Made by a program: the position numbers and the translations under genes
In this document: positions 18,243-27,108 of the stretch, one piece after another
Layout of the letters: each line of letters starts with the position of its first letter
Position numbering within the stretch: the first letter of the stretch is position 1
The notes under the pieces: model-generated
Told to the model about the DNA's origin: nothing
Seen by the model: the letters and a program-made list of their open reading frames with translations, nothing else
Database searches by the model: none
From: Burkholderiales bacterium
GTDB taxonomy: Bacteria; Pseudomonadota; Gammaproteobacteria; Burkholderiales; Burkholderiaceae_C
Length of the DNA: 64,000 nt
Direction: 5' to 3'
Assembly (NCBI GenBank): GCA_016703325.1
Contig: JADJCH010000020.1
Span: 14,819-78,818, forward strand

Positions 18243-19391
18243 ATGGAGACCTTCTACGAGGTGATGCGACGCCAGGGCATCTCGCGCCGCAGCCTCATGA
18301 AGTACTGCTCGCTGACCGCGACCTCGCTGGGCCTGGGCCCCGCCTTCGTGCCACAGATCGCCCATGCGATGGAGACCAAGCCGCGCACCCCGGTGCTGTG
18401 GCTGCACGGGCTGGAATGCACCTGCTGCTCGGAAAGCTTCATCCGCTCGGCCCACCCGCTGGCCAAGGACGTGGTGCTGTCGATGATTTCGCTGGACTAC
18501 GACGACACCCTGATGGCCGCCGCCGGCCACCAGGCTGAGGCCATCCTCGACGAGATCATCACCAAGTACAAGGGTCAGTACATCCTGGCCGTGGAGGGCA
18601 ACCCGCCGCTCAACGAGGACGGGATGTTCTGCATCCAGTCGGGCAAGCCCTTCATCGAGAAGCTCAAGCGCGTGGCCCGGGACTGCAAGGCCATCATCGC
18701 CTGGGGCTCCTGCGCCTCCTGGGGCTGCGTGCAGGCCGCCAAGCCCAACCCGACGCGCGCCACGCCGATCGACAAGGTCATCACCGACAAGCCCATCATC
18801 AAGGTGCCGGGCTGCCCGCCCATCGCCGAGGTGATGACCGGCGTGATCACCTACATGCTGACCTTCGACAAGTTCCCGGAACTGGACCGCCAGGGCCGCC
18901 CGAAGATGTTCTACAGCCAGCGCATCCACGACAAGTGCTACCGCCGGCCGCACTTCGACGCGGGCCAGTTCGTCGAGGCCTTCGACGACGAGTACGCCAA
19001 GAAGGGCTACTGCCTGTACAAGGTCGGCTGCAAGGGCCCGACCACCTACAACGCCTGCTCCACCGTGATGTGGAACGAGGGGGTGAGCTTCCCGATCAAG
19101 GCCGGCCACGGCTGCATCGGCTGCTCGGAAGATGGCTTCTGGGACAAGGGATCGTTCTACGACCGCCTGACCACGATCCACCAGTTCGGCATCGAGGGCA
19201 ACGCCGACCAGATCGGCGGCACCGCCGCGGCGGTGGTGGGTGCGGGTGTGGCAGCGCACGCGGCGGTCTCCGCCATCAAGCGCGCCGCCACCAAGCCGCA
19301 GGCCACGCAGAACCACGGGTCAATGACCCACCTGGCCTGCACCGAACACCGAACACCGAGAACACTGAGGAACATCCATGGGCGCGATTGA
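18243..19391 (+). CDS. hoxK: [NiFe] hydrogenase small subunit, O2-tolerant type
   Basis: 382 residues (also hupS/hyaA). It carries the electron-relay clusters of the membrane-bound uptake hydrogenase. A twin-arginine signal, ISRRSLMKYCSLTATSLGLG, sends the folded dimer out through Tat. The proximal cluster ligands include both supernumerary cysteines of O2-tolerant enzymes: C59-T-C61-C62 (LECTCCSES) and C157 with C162 (WGSCASWGC), the six-Cys pattern of the [4Fe-3S] cluster. Distal and medial ligands are in RIHDKCYRRPHFD and GHGCIGCSE. A short hydrophobic C-terminal helix (AAAVVGAGVAAHAA) would anchor it to HoxZ. RBS AAGGAG precedes ATG 18243. The last 14 bases overlap hoxG. Confidence 0.97.
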   Translation: METFYEVMRRQGISRRSLMKYCSLTATSLGLGPAFVPQIAHAMETKPRTPVLWLHGLECTCCSESFIRSAHPLAKDVVLSMISLDYDDTLMAAAGHQAEAILDEIITKYKGQYILAVEGNPPLNEDGMFCIQSGKPFIEKLKRVARDCKAIIAWGSCASWGCVQAAKPNPTRATPIDKVITDKPIIKVPGCPPIAEVMTGVITYMLTFDKFPELDRQGRPKMFYSQRIHDKCYRRPHFDAGQFVEAFDDEYAKKGYCLYKVGCKGPTTYNACSTVMWNEGVSFPIKAGHGCIGCSEDGFWDKGSFYDRLTTIHQFGIEGNADQIGGTAAAVVGAGVAAHAAVSAIKRAATKPQATQNHGSMTHLACTEHRTPRTLRNIHGRD

Positions 19392-21237
19392 AACGCAAGG
19401 GTTCAAGCTCGACGACAGCGGCCGCCGCATCGTCGTCGACCCCGTCACCCGCATCGAAGGCCACATGCGCTGCGAGGTGAACCTCGACAGCAACAACGTC
19501 ATCCGCAACGCCGTCTCCACCGGCACGATGTGGCGCGGCCTCGAAGTGATCCTGAAGGGCCGCGACCCGCGCGATGCCTGGGCCTTCGTCGAACGCATCT
19601 GCGGCGTGTGCACCGGCACCCACGCACTGACCAGCGTGCGCGCGGTCGAGGACGCACTGGGCATCAAGATTCCCAAGAACGCCCACCTGCTGCGCGAGCT
19701 GTTCAACAAGACGCTGCAGGTGCACGACCACGCGGTGCACTTCTACCACCTGCATGCGCTGGACTGGGTGGACGTGGTCAGCGCGCTGAAGGCCGACCCC
19801 AAGAAGACCAGCGAACTGCAGCAGCTGGTGTCGCCCAGCCACCCGCTGAGTTCGCCGGGGTATTTCCGCGACGTGCAGAACCGACTGAAGAAGTTCGTGG
19901 AGTCCGGCCAGCTCGGTCCGTTCATGAACGGCTACTGGGGCAACAAGGCCTATGTGCTGCCCGCCGAAGCCAACCTGATGGCCGTCACCCACTACCTGGA
20001 GGCGCTGGACCTGCAGAAGGAATGGGTGAAGGTGCACACCATCATCGGCGGCAAGAACCCGCACCCGAACTTCCTGGTCGGCGGCATGCCCTGCGCCATC
20101 AACATCGACGGCAATGGCGCCGCCGGTGCGCCGATCAACATGGAGCGGCTGAACTTCATCCAGGCGCGCATCAACGAGATGGTGGAGTTCTGCAAGAACG
20201 TCTACCTGCCCGACGTGCTGGCCATCGGCACCCTCTACAAGCACGCCGGCTGGCTGCACGGCGGCGGCCTGTCGGCCACCAACGTGCTGGACTACGGCGA
20301 GTTCCCCAAGGTCAACTACGACAAGTCCACCGACCAGCTGCCCGGCGGCGCGATCATCAATGGCAACTGGGACGAGGTGCTGCCGGTCGATCCGCGCGAC
20401 CCGGAGCAGGTGCAGGAGTTCGTGACCCACAGCTGGTACAAGTACGCCGACGAAACCAAGGGCCTGCACCCCTGGGACGGCGTCACCGAGCCGAACTACA
20501 AGCCCGAGGGCCCCAAGTTCAAGGGCACCCGCACCGCCATCGAACAGGTGGACGAAAGCGCCAAGTACAGCTGGATCAAGGCCCCGCGCTGGCGCGGCCA
20601 CGCGATGGAGGTCGGCCCGCTGTCGCGTTACATCCTGGCCTACGCCCACGCCAGGAAGGGCAACAAGTACGCCCAGCGTCCGAAGGAGCAGCTCGAGTTC
20701 TCCGCACAGATGGTCAACAGCGCCATCCCCAAGGCGCTGGGCCTGCCGGAAACGCAGTACACCCTCAAGCAGATGCTGCCCAGCACCATCGGCCGCACCC
20801 TGGCACGCTGCCTGGAGGCCGAGTACTGCGCCGAGATGATGGTGGAGGACTTCAAGGAGCTGATCGCCAACATCAAGGCCGGCGACACCGCCACTGCGAA
20901 CGTGGACAAGTGGGACCCGGCCTCCTGGCCGAAGGAAGCCAAGGGCGTGGGCTGCACCGCCGCACCGCGCGGTGGCCTGGCCCACTGGATCCGCATCAAG
21001 GACGGCAAGATCGACAACTACCAGTGCGTGGTGCCCACCACCTGGAACGGTTCGCCGCGTGACCACAAGGGCCAGATCGGCGCCTTCGAGGCCTCGCTGA
21101 TGAACACCCCGATGGCCAACCCGGAACAGCCGCTGGAGATCCTGCGCACCCTGCACAGCTTCGACCCCTGCCTGGCCTGCTCCACCCACGTGATGAGCCC
21201 GGACGGCCAGGAACTCACCACCGTCAAGGTGCGCTGA
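19378..21237 (+). CDS. hoxG: [NiFe] hydrogenase large subunit
   Basis: 619 residues (hupL/hyaB); holds the NiFe(CN)2CO site that splits H2. N-terminal nickel motif RICGVC (C75, C78) and C-terminal motif DPCLACSTH (C598, C601) supply the four cysteines. The 15 residues after His604 (VMSPDGQELTTVKVR) are the extension removed by HoxM once nickel is in place. RIEGHMRCEV and PHPNFLVGG are further family marks. Length and motifs are complete and fit group 1d enzymes. It starts inside the hoxK end, so translation is coupled. Confidence 0.97.
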   Translation: MGAIETQGFKLDDSGRRIVVDPVTRIEGHMRCEVNLDSNNVIRNAVSTGTMWRGLEVILKGRDPRDAWAFVERICGVCTGTHALTSVRAVEDALGIKIPKNAHLLRELFNKTLQVHDHAVHFYHLHALDWVDVVSALKADPKKTSELQQLVSPSHPLSSPGYFRDVQNRLKKFVESGQLGPFMNGYWGNKAYVLPAEANLMAVTHYLEALDLQKEWVKVHTIIGGKNPHPNFLVGGMPCAINIDGNGAAGAPINMERLNFIQARINEMVEFCKNVYLPDVLAIGTLYKHAGWLHGGGLSATNVLDYGEFPKVNYDKSTDQLPGGAIINGNWDEVLPVDPRDPEQVQEFVTHSWYKYADETKGLHPWDGVTEPNYKPEGPKFKGTRTAIEQVDESAKYSWIKAPRWRGHAMEVGPLSRYILAYAHARKGNKYAQRPKEQLEFSAQMVNSAIPKALGLPETQYTLKQMLPSTIGRTLARCLEAEYCAEMMVEDFKELIANIKAGDTATANVDKWDPASWPKEAKGVGCTAAPRGGLAHWIRIKDGKIDNYQCVVPTTWNGSPRDHKGQIGAFEASLMNTPMANPEQPLEILRTLHSFDPCLACSTHVMSPDGQELTTVKVR

Positions 21238-21347
21238 GTCCTGCAGCCAGTGGCCGTGCGCTGCCAACGTGAGCGGGTCCGCGACCCGCTGCGGTGCACA
21301 CGCGGCCACCGTCCCCCTGTCATGTTGCCTGCCATGAGGAGACCGAG

Positions 21348-22082
21348 ATGAGCAGCAGCTCCACACAGAAACTGGCCGATGCCACCGGCATCGACACCGC
21401 CGCCGTCGAACACGGCGCGACCACCAAGTCGGTGTACGTCTACGAAGCCCCGGTGCGGCTGTGGCACTGGGTGAACGCCCTGGCCATCACCGTGCTGGCC
21501 ATCACCGGCTACTTCATCGGCGCGCCCCTGCCGACGATGCCCGGCGAGGCCAGTGACCACTTCCTGATGGGCTACATCCGCTTCGCCCACTTTTCTGCAG
21601 CCTACATCCTGGTGGTCGGCCTGCTGGGCCGCATCTACTGGGCCTTTGCGGGCAATCACCATGCGCGCGAGCTGTTCACGCTGCCGCTGTTCACCCCCGC
21701 CTACTGGCGCGAGGTGATCACCATGCTGAAGTGGTACGCCTTCCTGATCCCCCAGCCCAGCCAGTACGTCGGCCACAACCCGATGGCCCGGCTGGCCATG
21801 TTCTTCGGCTACTTCCTGTTCTCGGTGTTCATGATCTGCACCGGTTTTGCCATGTACGGCGAGGGCGCGCAGATGGGCTCCTGGCAGGAGCTGATGTTCG
21901 GCTGGGTCATCACCCTGTTCGACCACAACAGCCAGAACCTGCACACCTGGCACCGCATGGGCATGTGGGGCATGGTGATGTTCGTGACGCTGCACATCTA
22001 CGCCGCGATCCGCGAAGACATCATGGGCCGTCAGAGCATCGTCAGCACGATGATCTCCGGCTACAGGACCTTCAAAAGGTAA
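21348..22082 (+). CDS. hoxZ: Hydrogenase b-type cytochrome subunit
   Basis: 244 residues (hupC/hyaC). Four membrane helices with haem-ligand histidines in RLWHWVNALAI, RFAHFSAAYI and NLHTWHRMGMW. It anchors the HoxKG dimer on the periplasmic side of the inner membrane and passes electrons from H2 to quinone. Start chosen at ATG 21348 after GAGGAGACCGAG. It follows hoxG after 110 bases, in conserved operon order. Confidence 0.95.
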   Translation: MSSSSTQKLADATGIDTAAVEHGATTKSVYVYEAPVRLWHWVNALAITVLAITGYFIGAPLPTMPGEASDHFLMGYIRFAHFSAAYILVVGLLGRIYWAFAGNHHARELFTLPLFTPAYWREVITMLKWYAFLIPQPSQYVGHNPMARLAMFFGYFLFSVFMICTGFAMYGEGAQMGSWQELMFGWVITLFDHNSQNLHTWHRMGMWGMVMFVTLHIYAAIREDIMGRQSIVSTMISGYRTFKR

Positions 22083-22086
22083 GGAC

Positions 22087-22518
22087 ATGGACCACCCCCT
22101 GCGCGCTTCGCGCGCCCCCTCAAGGGGGCACCTCCAGCGGCCCGGCGAAGCCGCATCCGCGGAGGTCGCGTGGCAGGGGGTGCTACATGCGCCGCGTGGC
22201 GTGCCGCTGCGCCGGCCGATCCACCCGGGGCGACTGCTGGATCACCTTGTGCTCACGCCCCTGGCGATCAACCAGAGCGCTGCGGCGCGGCTGCTGGGCA
22301 TTTCCCGGCGGCGCGTCAATGAGCTGGTGCAGGGCCAGCGGGCCATGTCGCCCGACACCGCCATCCGCTGCGCGCTGGCCTTTGGCGTGGATGCCGGCTT
22401 CTGGCTGGAGCAGCAGGCCCGCTGGGACAGCTGGCAGCACTGGCAGCTGCTGCGCCGTGCGATGAACGGCCGCTGCGACGCCGCTCGCCTGAGCCCGTCG
22501 CCGGACCGGCGCAACTGA
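22087..22518 (+). CDS. HigA-like HTH protein inside the hox operon
   Basis: Up to 143 residues. From about residue 40 the sequence RPIHPGRLLDHLVLTPLAI then AARLLGISRRRVNELVQG and FWLEQQARWD matches the HigA family of XRE-type antitoxins. No HigB toxin lies beside it, so it is an orphan or a regulator. Odd: codons 3-32 are a 90-bp element with 9-bp terminal inverted repeats (see repeat at 22093), so the true start may be GTG 22180 or GTG 22201. The gene interrupts the otherwise standard hoxZ-hoxM order by about 0.5 kb and is on the operon strand. Confidence 0.72.
   Translation: MDHPLRASRAPSRGHLQRPGEAASAEVAWQGVLHAPRGVPLRRPIHPGRLLDHLVLTPLAINQSAAARLLGISRRRVNELVQGQRAMSPDTAIRCALAFGVDAGFWLEQQARWDSWQHWQLLRRAMNGRCDAARLSPSPDRRN
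22093..22182. repeat. 90-bp palindromic element with terminal inverted repeats
   Basis: The ends CACCCCCTG (22093-22101) and CAGGGGGTG (22174-22182) are perfect 9-bp inverted copies. Inside are GCGCGCTTCGCGCGC and CCCCCTCAAGGGGGC hairpins. The element is 90 bp, a multiple of three, and keeps the HigA-like frame open. It looks like the GC-rich intergenic mobile repeats common in Burkholderiales (REP/MITE-like). Confidence 0.65.
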
Positions 22519-22574
22519 CGCGCCCGGCCCCGACAGACCCACCCCTCCCTTCCCGATCGCACATTCTTCAAGCC

Positions 22575-23282
22575 ATGAGCCCCACCTCACCCGAAACCAC
22601 CTGTCACCCCACCCGTGACACCCTGCTGGAGGACGACGACAACTGCATCGTCGTGCTGGGCATCGGCAACGTGCTCTGGGCCGACGAAGGCTTCGGCGTG
22701 CGCTGTGTCGAGGCCCTGCAGCAGCGCTGGGACTTTGCGCCGCACGTGCGGCTGATCGACGGCGGCACCCAGGGGCTGTACCTGATCCAGCATGTGCAGG
22801 CGGCGAAGAAGCTCATCATCTTCGACGCGGTGGACTACGGCCTGCCGCCCGGCACGCTGAAGGTGGTCGAGAACGAGGAGGTGCCGAAGTTTCTCGGCGC
22901 CAAGAAGATGAGCCTGCACCAGACCGGCTTCCAGGAGGTGCTGATGCTGGCGCAGCTCACCGGCGACTACCCGCAGGAGGTGCTGCTGATCGGCTGCCAG
23001 CCCGAAGAGCTGGAGGACTATGGCGGCAGCCTGCGCGAGATCGTCAAACTGGCGATGGAAGACGCCCTGGCCCTGGGTGTGGCCCGCCTGCGCGAATGGG
23101 GCGCCGAACCCCGCCCCCGCCGGGCCCCGCCGGACGGCAGCGAGGTGGTGACCCTGCCGACCCTGGCGCTGGCCGCCTACGAGTCGGGGCGGCCGGATGC
23201 CGAACTGGCCTGCCGGGTCGGGGATGAACGCTTCCTGATGACCGTCCCTGCCCCCAACCCTGCCCACTTGGGCGGCACCTGA
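22575..23282 (+). CDS. hoxM: Hydrogenase maturation endopeptidase
   Basis: 235 residues (hupD/hyaD). Cuts the C-terminal extension of HoxG after nickel insertion. Nickel-sensing acidic and histidine residues are visible: GIGNVLWADEGFGVR (Glu near residue 37), IIFDAVDYG (Asp) and MSLHQTGFQEVL (His). The C-terminal tail after about residue 185 is longer than in the usual 160-210 residue family members and rich in Pro and Arg, probably not catalytic. Separated from hoxZ by the HigA-like gene. Confidence 0.93.
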   Translation: MSPTSPETTCHPTRDTLLEDDDNCIVVLGIGNVLWADEGFGVRCVEALQQRWDFAPHVRLIDGGTQGLYLIQHVQAAKKLIIFDAVDYGLPPGTLKVVENEEVPKFLGAKKMSLHQTGFQEVLMLAQLTGDYPQEVLLIGCQPEELEDYGGSLREIVKLAMEDALALGVARLREWGAEPRPRRAPPDGSEVVTLPTLALAAYESGRPDAELACRVGDERFLMTVPAPNPAHLGGT

Positions 23283-23296
23283 GCGGGACCTCCAAC

Positions 23297-23617
23297 ATGT
23301 GCATCGGCATCCCCATGCAGGTGATCGAGACCCAGCCCGGCCACGCGTTGGTGCAGGGCCGCGGTGAGGTCCGGCGCGTCAACACCGCCCTGGTCGGCGA
23401 GCCCCGGCAGGGCGACTGGCTGCTGATCTTCCTTGACGCCGCCCGCGAGGCCCTCAGCCCGTCACGGGCCGCCGAGGTCAACGCCACGCTCGACCTGCTC
23501 GACGCCGCCATGGCCGGCCTGGACAACACTGCCCAGGGCAGCGCCGCCTTTGAACTGCCCTCGGCCATGAGCGCCGAACAGCTGGCCGCGCTTACCGGCG
23601 CACCCGCCCGGGGCTGA
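23297..23617 (+). CDS. hoxL: HypC-family hydrogenase chaperone
   Basis: 106 residues (hupF). Starts MCIGIPMQVIE, with Cys2 that holds the Fe(CN)2CO unit in HypC proteins, and has LVGEPRQGDWLLIFLDAAR. It is one of two HypC paralogues in the cluster (the other is hypC at 31190). HoxL is specific to membrane-bound hydrogenases and is thought to stabilise the large subunit or its Fe unit under O2. It lies 14 bases after hoxM. Confidence 0.93.
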   Translation: MCIGIPMQVIETQPGHALVQGRGEVRRVNTALVGEPRQGDWLLIFLDAAREALSPSRAAEVNATLDLLDAAMAGLDNTAQGSAAFELPSAMSAEQLAALTGAPARG

Positions 23618-23669
23618 TCCCACCCCGCACCCCGGTCACCCGCCCTGAATTCCCGAGAGACAACACCCC

Positions 23670-24113
23670 ATGAGCCACGACAACGCCCACCCCCTGCAAC
23701 AGCGCCTGGTCCAGCAGTTCGGTGCCACCTGGGTCACCACCGACACGCTGGATGATTTCCTGGCCCAACCCGGCGACCGGGTGCTGCTGCTGGGCGGCGA
23801 CCCGGTGCGTTTCCCCGAGGCGCTGGACGTCGCCGTGGTGCTGCCCGAACTGCAGGCCGCGCATGCCGGCCGCTTCGCCATCGGCGTGGTCGCCCGGGAA
23901 CACGAGGACGCGGTGGCCCGCCGCTTCGGCAGCAACCGCTGGCCCTCGCTGGTCTTCCTGCGCGACGGGGCCTATGTCACCACCCTGTCGGGCATGCACG
24001 ACTGGACCGACTACGTCGCCAAGGTGGGCGAAGCGCTGGCCGCCCCCATCGGCCGCGCACCCACCATCGGCATCCCGCTGGTGTCGGCCACCCCGGCGTC
24101 GACCTGCCACTGA
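23670..24113 (+). CDS. hoxO: Hydrogenase Tat-proofreading chaperone
   Basis: 147 residues (hupG/hyaE). Thioredoxin-like fold without the CxxC pair: RVLLLGGDPVRFPEALDVAV, then SNRWPSLVFLRDGAYVTTL. In Cupriavidus HoxO binds the HoxK Tat signal peptide and holds back export until assembly is complete. Position between hoxL and hoxQ is the standard one. Confidence 0.92.
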   Translation: MSHDNAHPLQQRLVQQFGATWVTTDTLDDFLAQPGDRVLLLGGDPVRFPEALDVAVVLPELQAAHAGRFAIGVVAREHEDAVARRFGSNRWPSLVFLRDGAYVTTLSGMHDWTDYVAKVGEALAAPIGRAPTIGIPLVSATPASTCH

Positions 24114-24149
24114 AGCGACACAGCCCCAAGCACACAGAAGGAACCCGCC

Positions 24150-25052
24150 ATGAATCTGCCCTTCGACAACGCCAAACCCTTCCCGATCCCTGTGGTGGCC
24201 CTGGGGGCCGGCAGCCAGAGCGAAGACGAGGGACTGGAGTACATGAGCATGCCTTCGGGCATGTCCACCTACCACCCGCCTGCCCTGCCCGAGCCGGAGG
24301 CCTTTGCCGGCCATGGCGCTGCGCTGACCGCCCTGCACGAGGTGCTGGGGCGGCTGCAGCGTCGCCTGGCGGGAGAGGCCGTTGCGCCGGTGAGCCTGGC
24401 CGGCCTGGGGGCCGAGGACCTGGCCCTGATCCACCAGGTGCTGGGCGAAGGGGAGGTCAGCGCCCAGGTGCTGGCCCAGCCCGGCAGCCCCGGCGACGCC
24501 TCCGGTGTGCCGCGGGTGCAGATCCAGGAATCGGTTTTCGCCGGCGTGTGGCGAGTGATCGAACGCTGCGACGACGGTTCGGTGGTGGACCAGATCGAGG
24601 TCGGCCCGATCCCCCAGGTGCTGCGCCTGGCCGCCCGCGAAGACGCCCGCGCCGCCCGCGCCTCCATGAACCCGCTGCCCCTGGGTGTGCTCAACGCACC
24701 GGCCATCCTGGCCGAGCTGGCCGAACACCGCCGGCACTGGAGCGCAGGTGAAGCCGCGCAGGTGGTCAACCTGACCCTGCTGCCGGTCACACCGGAGGAC
24801 ATCGCCTACCTGGACCACATCATCGGCACCGGTCGGGTGGTGATCCTCTCGCGCGGCTACGGCAACTGCCGCATCACCAACGCGGCGGTGAACCACACCT
24901 GGCGGGTCGTTTACTACAACTCGCAGGACGCGGTGATCCTCAACTCCGTCGAGGTGGTGGACCTGCCGGAGGTGGCCTGCGCCGCCACGGAAGACCTGGC
25001 CGACTCGGCCGAACGCCTGGTGGAGGTGCTGCAATGGGTTCAGAACGGATGA
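24150..25052 (+). CDS. hoxQ: Hydrogenase expression/assembly protein
   Basis: 300 residues (hupH/hyaF). Recognised by the N-terminal KPFPIPVVALGAGSQSEDE and the C-terminal ILSRGYGNCRITNAAVNHTW plus VVYYNSQDAVILNSVEVVD. It works with HoxO on the small subunit and its Tat signal. RBS AAGGAA stands before ATG 24150. Its stop overlaps the next start as ATGA. Confidence 0.93.
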   Translation: MNLPFDNAKPFPIPVVALGAGSQSEDEGLEYMSMPSGMSTYHPPALPEPEAFAGHGAALTALHEVLGRLQRRLAGEAVAPVSLAGLGAEDLALIHQVLGEGEVSAQVLAQPGSPGDASGVPRVQIQESVFAGVWRVIERCDDGSVVDQIEVGPIPQVLRLAAREDARAARASMNPLPLGVLNAPAILAELAEHRRHWSAGEAAQVVNLTLLPVTPEDIAYLDHIIGTGRVVILSRGYGNCRITNAAVNHTWRVVYYNSQDAVILNSVEVVDLPEVACAATEDLADSAERLVEVLQWVQNG

Positions 25053-25264
25053 GCAGTTTCGAAGGCAGCTACCTGGGCGACGCCTCGAAACTGGCGCCCG
25101 AGACGAAGCTGGAGTGCAAGATCTGCTGGTATGTCTACGACCCGGCCGAAGGCGACCCGGTCTGGCAGATCGACCCGGGCACGCCCTTCTCGGCCCTGCC
25201 CGCGCACTGGCGCTGCCCGCGCTGCGACGGCGCCGCCGACCAGTTCATGGTCCTGGCCGAGTGA
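25049..25264 (+). CDS. hoxR: Rubredoxin-like hydrogenase protein
   Basis: 71 residues (hupI). Two Cys pairs, CKICWYVYDPAEGD and HWRCPRCDGA, bind one iron as in rubredoxin. HoxR helps the membrane-bound hydrogenase to be assembled or protected under high O2. ATG 25049 overlaps the hoxQ stop; an in-frame ATG at 25034 is also possible. Ends FMVLAE. Confidence 0.94.
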   Translation: MSSFEGSYLGDASKLAPETKLECKICWYVYDPAEGDPVWQIDPGTPFSALPAHWRCPRCDGAADQFMVLAE

Positions 25265-25274
25265 GAACCAGCCG

Positions 25275-25742
25275 ATGCTGAACGAACGCATCGAACTGCT
25301 GGAGCGCACCTTCCGCCACATCGCCACGACACGCATGGCCGGCGTGCCGGTGCTGCATGCGCCGTTGCAGGTGCGCGCGGTCGGTTTTGCGCCACTGCCG
25401 GAGGCACCCGGCTGGCTCTGCGGCGTGCTGGTGACGCCCTGGTTCATGAACCTGCTGCGCCTGCCGCTGCAGCCGTTGGCCGACATCGCCAGTGCCAGCG
25501 CAGCCGGCTGCCTGGAGGTGGGACACGACCTGCAGCGCCGCATCGGCAGTGAGGCGCTGTACTTCGTCGGCGCGCACGAGGAGAGGCTGGGCCACTTCGA
25601 GCAGTGCTCCCTGTACTCGCCGATGTTCCACTTTGCCGACCAAGCCGCCGCCGTGGCCACGGCGGCCGAGGTGATGAAGCTGCTGCGCAACCCGCCGGCA
25701 GCCCAAGCCGCGATCTCCTCTTCTCCCACACCTCCCCCATAG
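25275..25742 (+). CDS. hoxT: Hydrogenase accessory protein HoxT/HupJ
   Basis: 155 residues. Family marks are LNERIELLERTFRHI, VTPWFMNLLRLPL and FEQCSLYSPMFHFADQAAAV. HoxT is needed, together with HoxR, for activity of O2-tolerant membrane-bound hydrogenase under aerobic growth in Cupriavidus. The exact biochemical role is not settled. Starts ten bases after hoxR. Confidence 0.92.
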   Translation: MLNERIELLERTFRHIATTRMAGVPVLHAPLQVRAVGFAPLPEAPGWLCGVLVTPWFMNLLRLPLQPLADIASASAAGCLEVGHDLQRRIGSEALYFVGAHEERLGHFEQCSLYSPMFHFADQAAAVATAAEVMKLLRNPPAAQAAISSSPTPPP

Positions 25743-25887
25743 CTACCCCCATGCCGTCCCCCATGCCCGCCCCCCCGAGCGCGCAGGTCACCCGCCCCGC
25801 CAGGCGTGGCTTCCTGTTGGGGCGAGTGGACCCCACGTCCACCGGGCGCTGACCCGGGCGGCACCCTCGCAGGTTCACAATCGTTCC

Positions 25888-27108
25888 ATGAGCAGTCCCG
25901 CCGTGACACCCGTTGCCAGCCCGTCCGCCGATATGGCCGACCTGGCCGGTGCGGTGCGGCTGTCGGCCGGCGGCCGGCTGCCGACCATCGCCAGCAGCCG
26001 GCCCGAGCTCACGCCGCGGCTGGCTCCCGGCAAGTCCGCCGATCAGCTGCCGGAGCTGCTGGCCGCGCTGCACAGCCTGTGCTCGCAGGCCCACCGCCTG
26101 ACCGCCCGCCGTGCGGTGGCCGCTGCCCGCGACCGCCTGACCGACCTGGATCTCAGCGCCGAAGCCCAGGCGCTGCGCCTGGCCACCGCCCGCGACCAGC
26201 TGCTGCGCATCGTGCACGACTGGCCCCGCCAGCTGCCCGGCGCCACCCCACGCGGCCTGAGCGATGCCGCCCGCGACGCGGCCAGCGCGCTGCTGCTGCG
26301 CTCCTGCCCGCTCTGGCGCAACGAGTGGACGGCCGAGGAACGCCTGGCCGACCTGCCCGACTGGCTGGCCCATGCCCTGCTCGGCCAGCCTGTGGCGCAA
26401 TGGCTGGAGGCCCACGATGCCGACCCGCAGCGTTGGGCGATGACCTGGGCGCGCGACCAGGCGGCTGCAGCCAAGCCGCCGCTGATGGCTCGCCTGCTGG
26501 CCAGCCAGCTCGACGGCCCGGCACCGGCCGATGCCCTGATCGCTCCCGCCATCACCCCGGCACTGCCGGCGAGTGACGATGCAGCCGGGCAGGCGCAACT
26601 GCGCCGCCTGGGCGCGTGCCTGGTCAGCGAGCCCGGCTTCTGGGCCGCCCCCCACCTGAACGGCGCCATCCCCGACACCGGCCCCTGGAGCCGGCACCAC
26701 GGTGCACAGGGCAACATCGACAGCGCCTGGGCCCGGCTCGTCGCCCGCGCGGCCGACCTGCTGCGCCTGGCCGGCCCGGAGGGTGGGCAATGTCTGAACC
26801 GCGGCGCCCGGACCTTGAGCCCGGGCGAAGGCATCGCCTGGACCGAAATGGCCCGCGGCCTGCTGATCCACTGGGTGAAGCTCGATGCCACCGGCCAGAC
26901 CGTCGAGGCCTGCCGGGTGCTGGCGCCCACCGAATGGAACTTCCACCCCCGCGGCGTGCTGGCGCAGGCACTGGCCGGGCTGTCGGCGCGCCCCGCCGAA
27001 GAGCGCCGCCTCGCCGCCCAGCGGCTGGCGGTGGCCTTCGACCCCTGTGTCGCCTTCTCCATCGTGGACCGCCTGGACGCGGCCAAGGAAGGACCCGCTG
27101 ATGCATGA
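25888..27108 (+). CDS. hoxV: Hydrogenase accessory protein HoxV/HupK
   Basis: 406 residues. HupK family: a degenerate relative of the hydrogenase large subunit, with ARTLSPGEGIAWTEMARG, THxVxL-like LLIHWVKLD and the C-terminal FDPCVAFSIVD, where the DPC motif keeps one cysteine of the nickel-site pair. It is thought to act as a scaffold carrying the Fe(CN)2CO unit for this hydrogenase. The last bases overlap hypA. Confidence 0.92.
   Translation: MSSPAVTPVASPSADMADLAGAVRLSAGGRLPTIASSRPELTPRLAPGKSADQLPELLAALHSLCSQAHRLTARRAVAAARDRLTDLDLSAEAQALRLATARDQLLRIVHDWPRQLPGATPRGLSDAARDAASALLLRSCPLWRNEWTAEERLADLPDWLAHALLGQPVAQWLEAHDADPQRWAMTWARDQAAAAKPPLMARLLASQLDGPAPADALIAPAITPALPASDDAAGQAQLRRLGACLVSEPGFWAAPHLNGAIPDTGPWSRHHGAQGNIDSAWARLVARAADLLRLAGPEGGQCLNRGARTLSPGEGIAWTEMARGLLIHWVKLDATGQTVEACRVLAPTEWNFHPRGVLAQALAGLSARPAEERRLAAQRLAVAFDPCVAFSIVDRLDAAKEGPADA

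Noticed and set aside
19276..21366. A 696-codon minus-strand frame opposite hoxG
   Set aside because: Exact antisense of the hydrogenase large subunit; no domain is recognisable.
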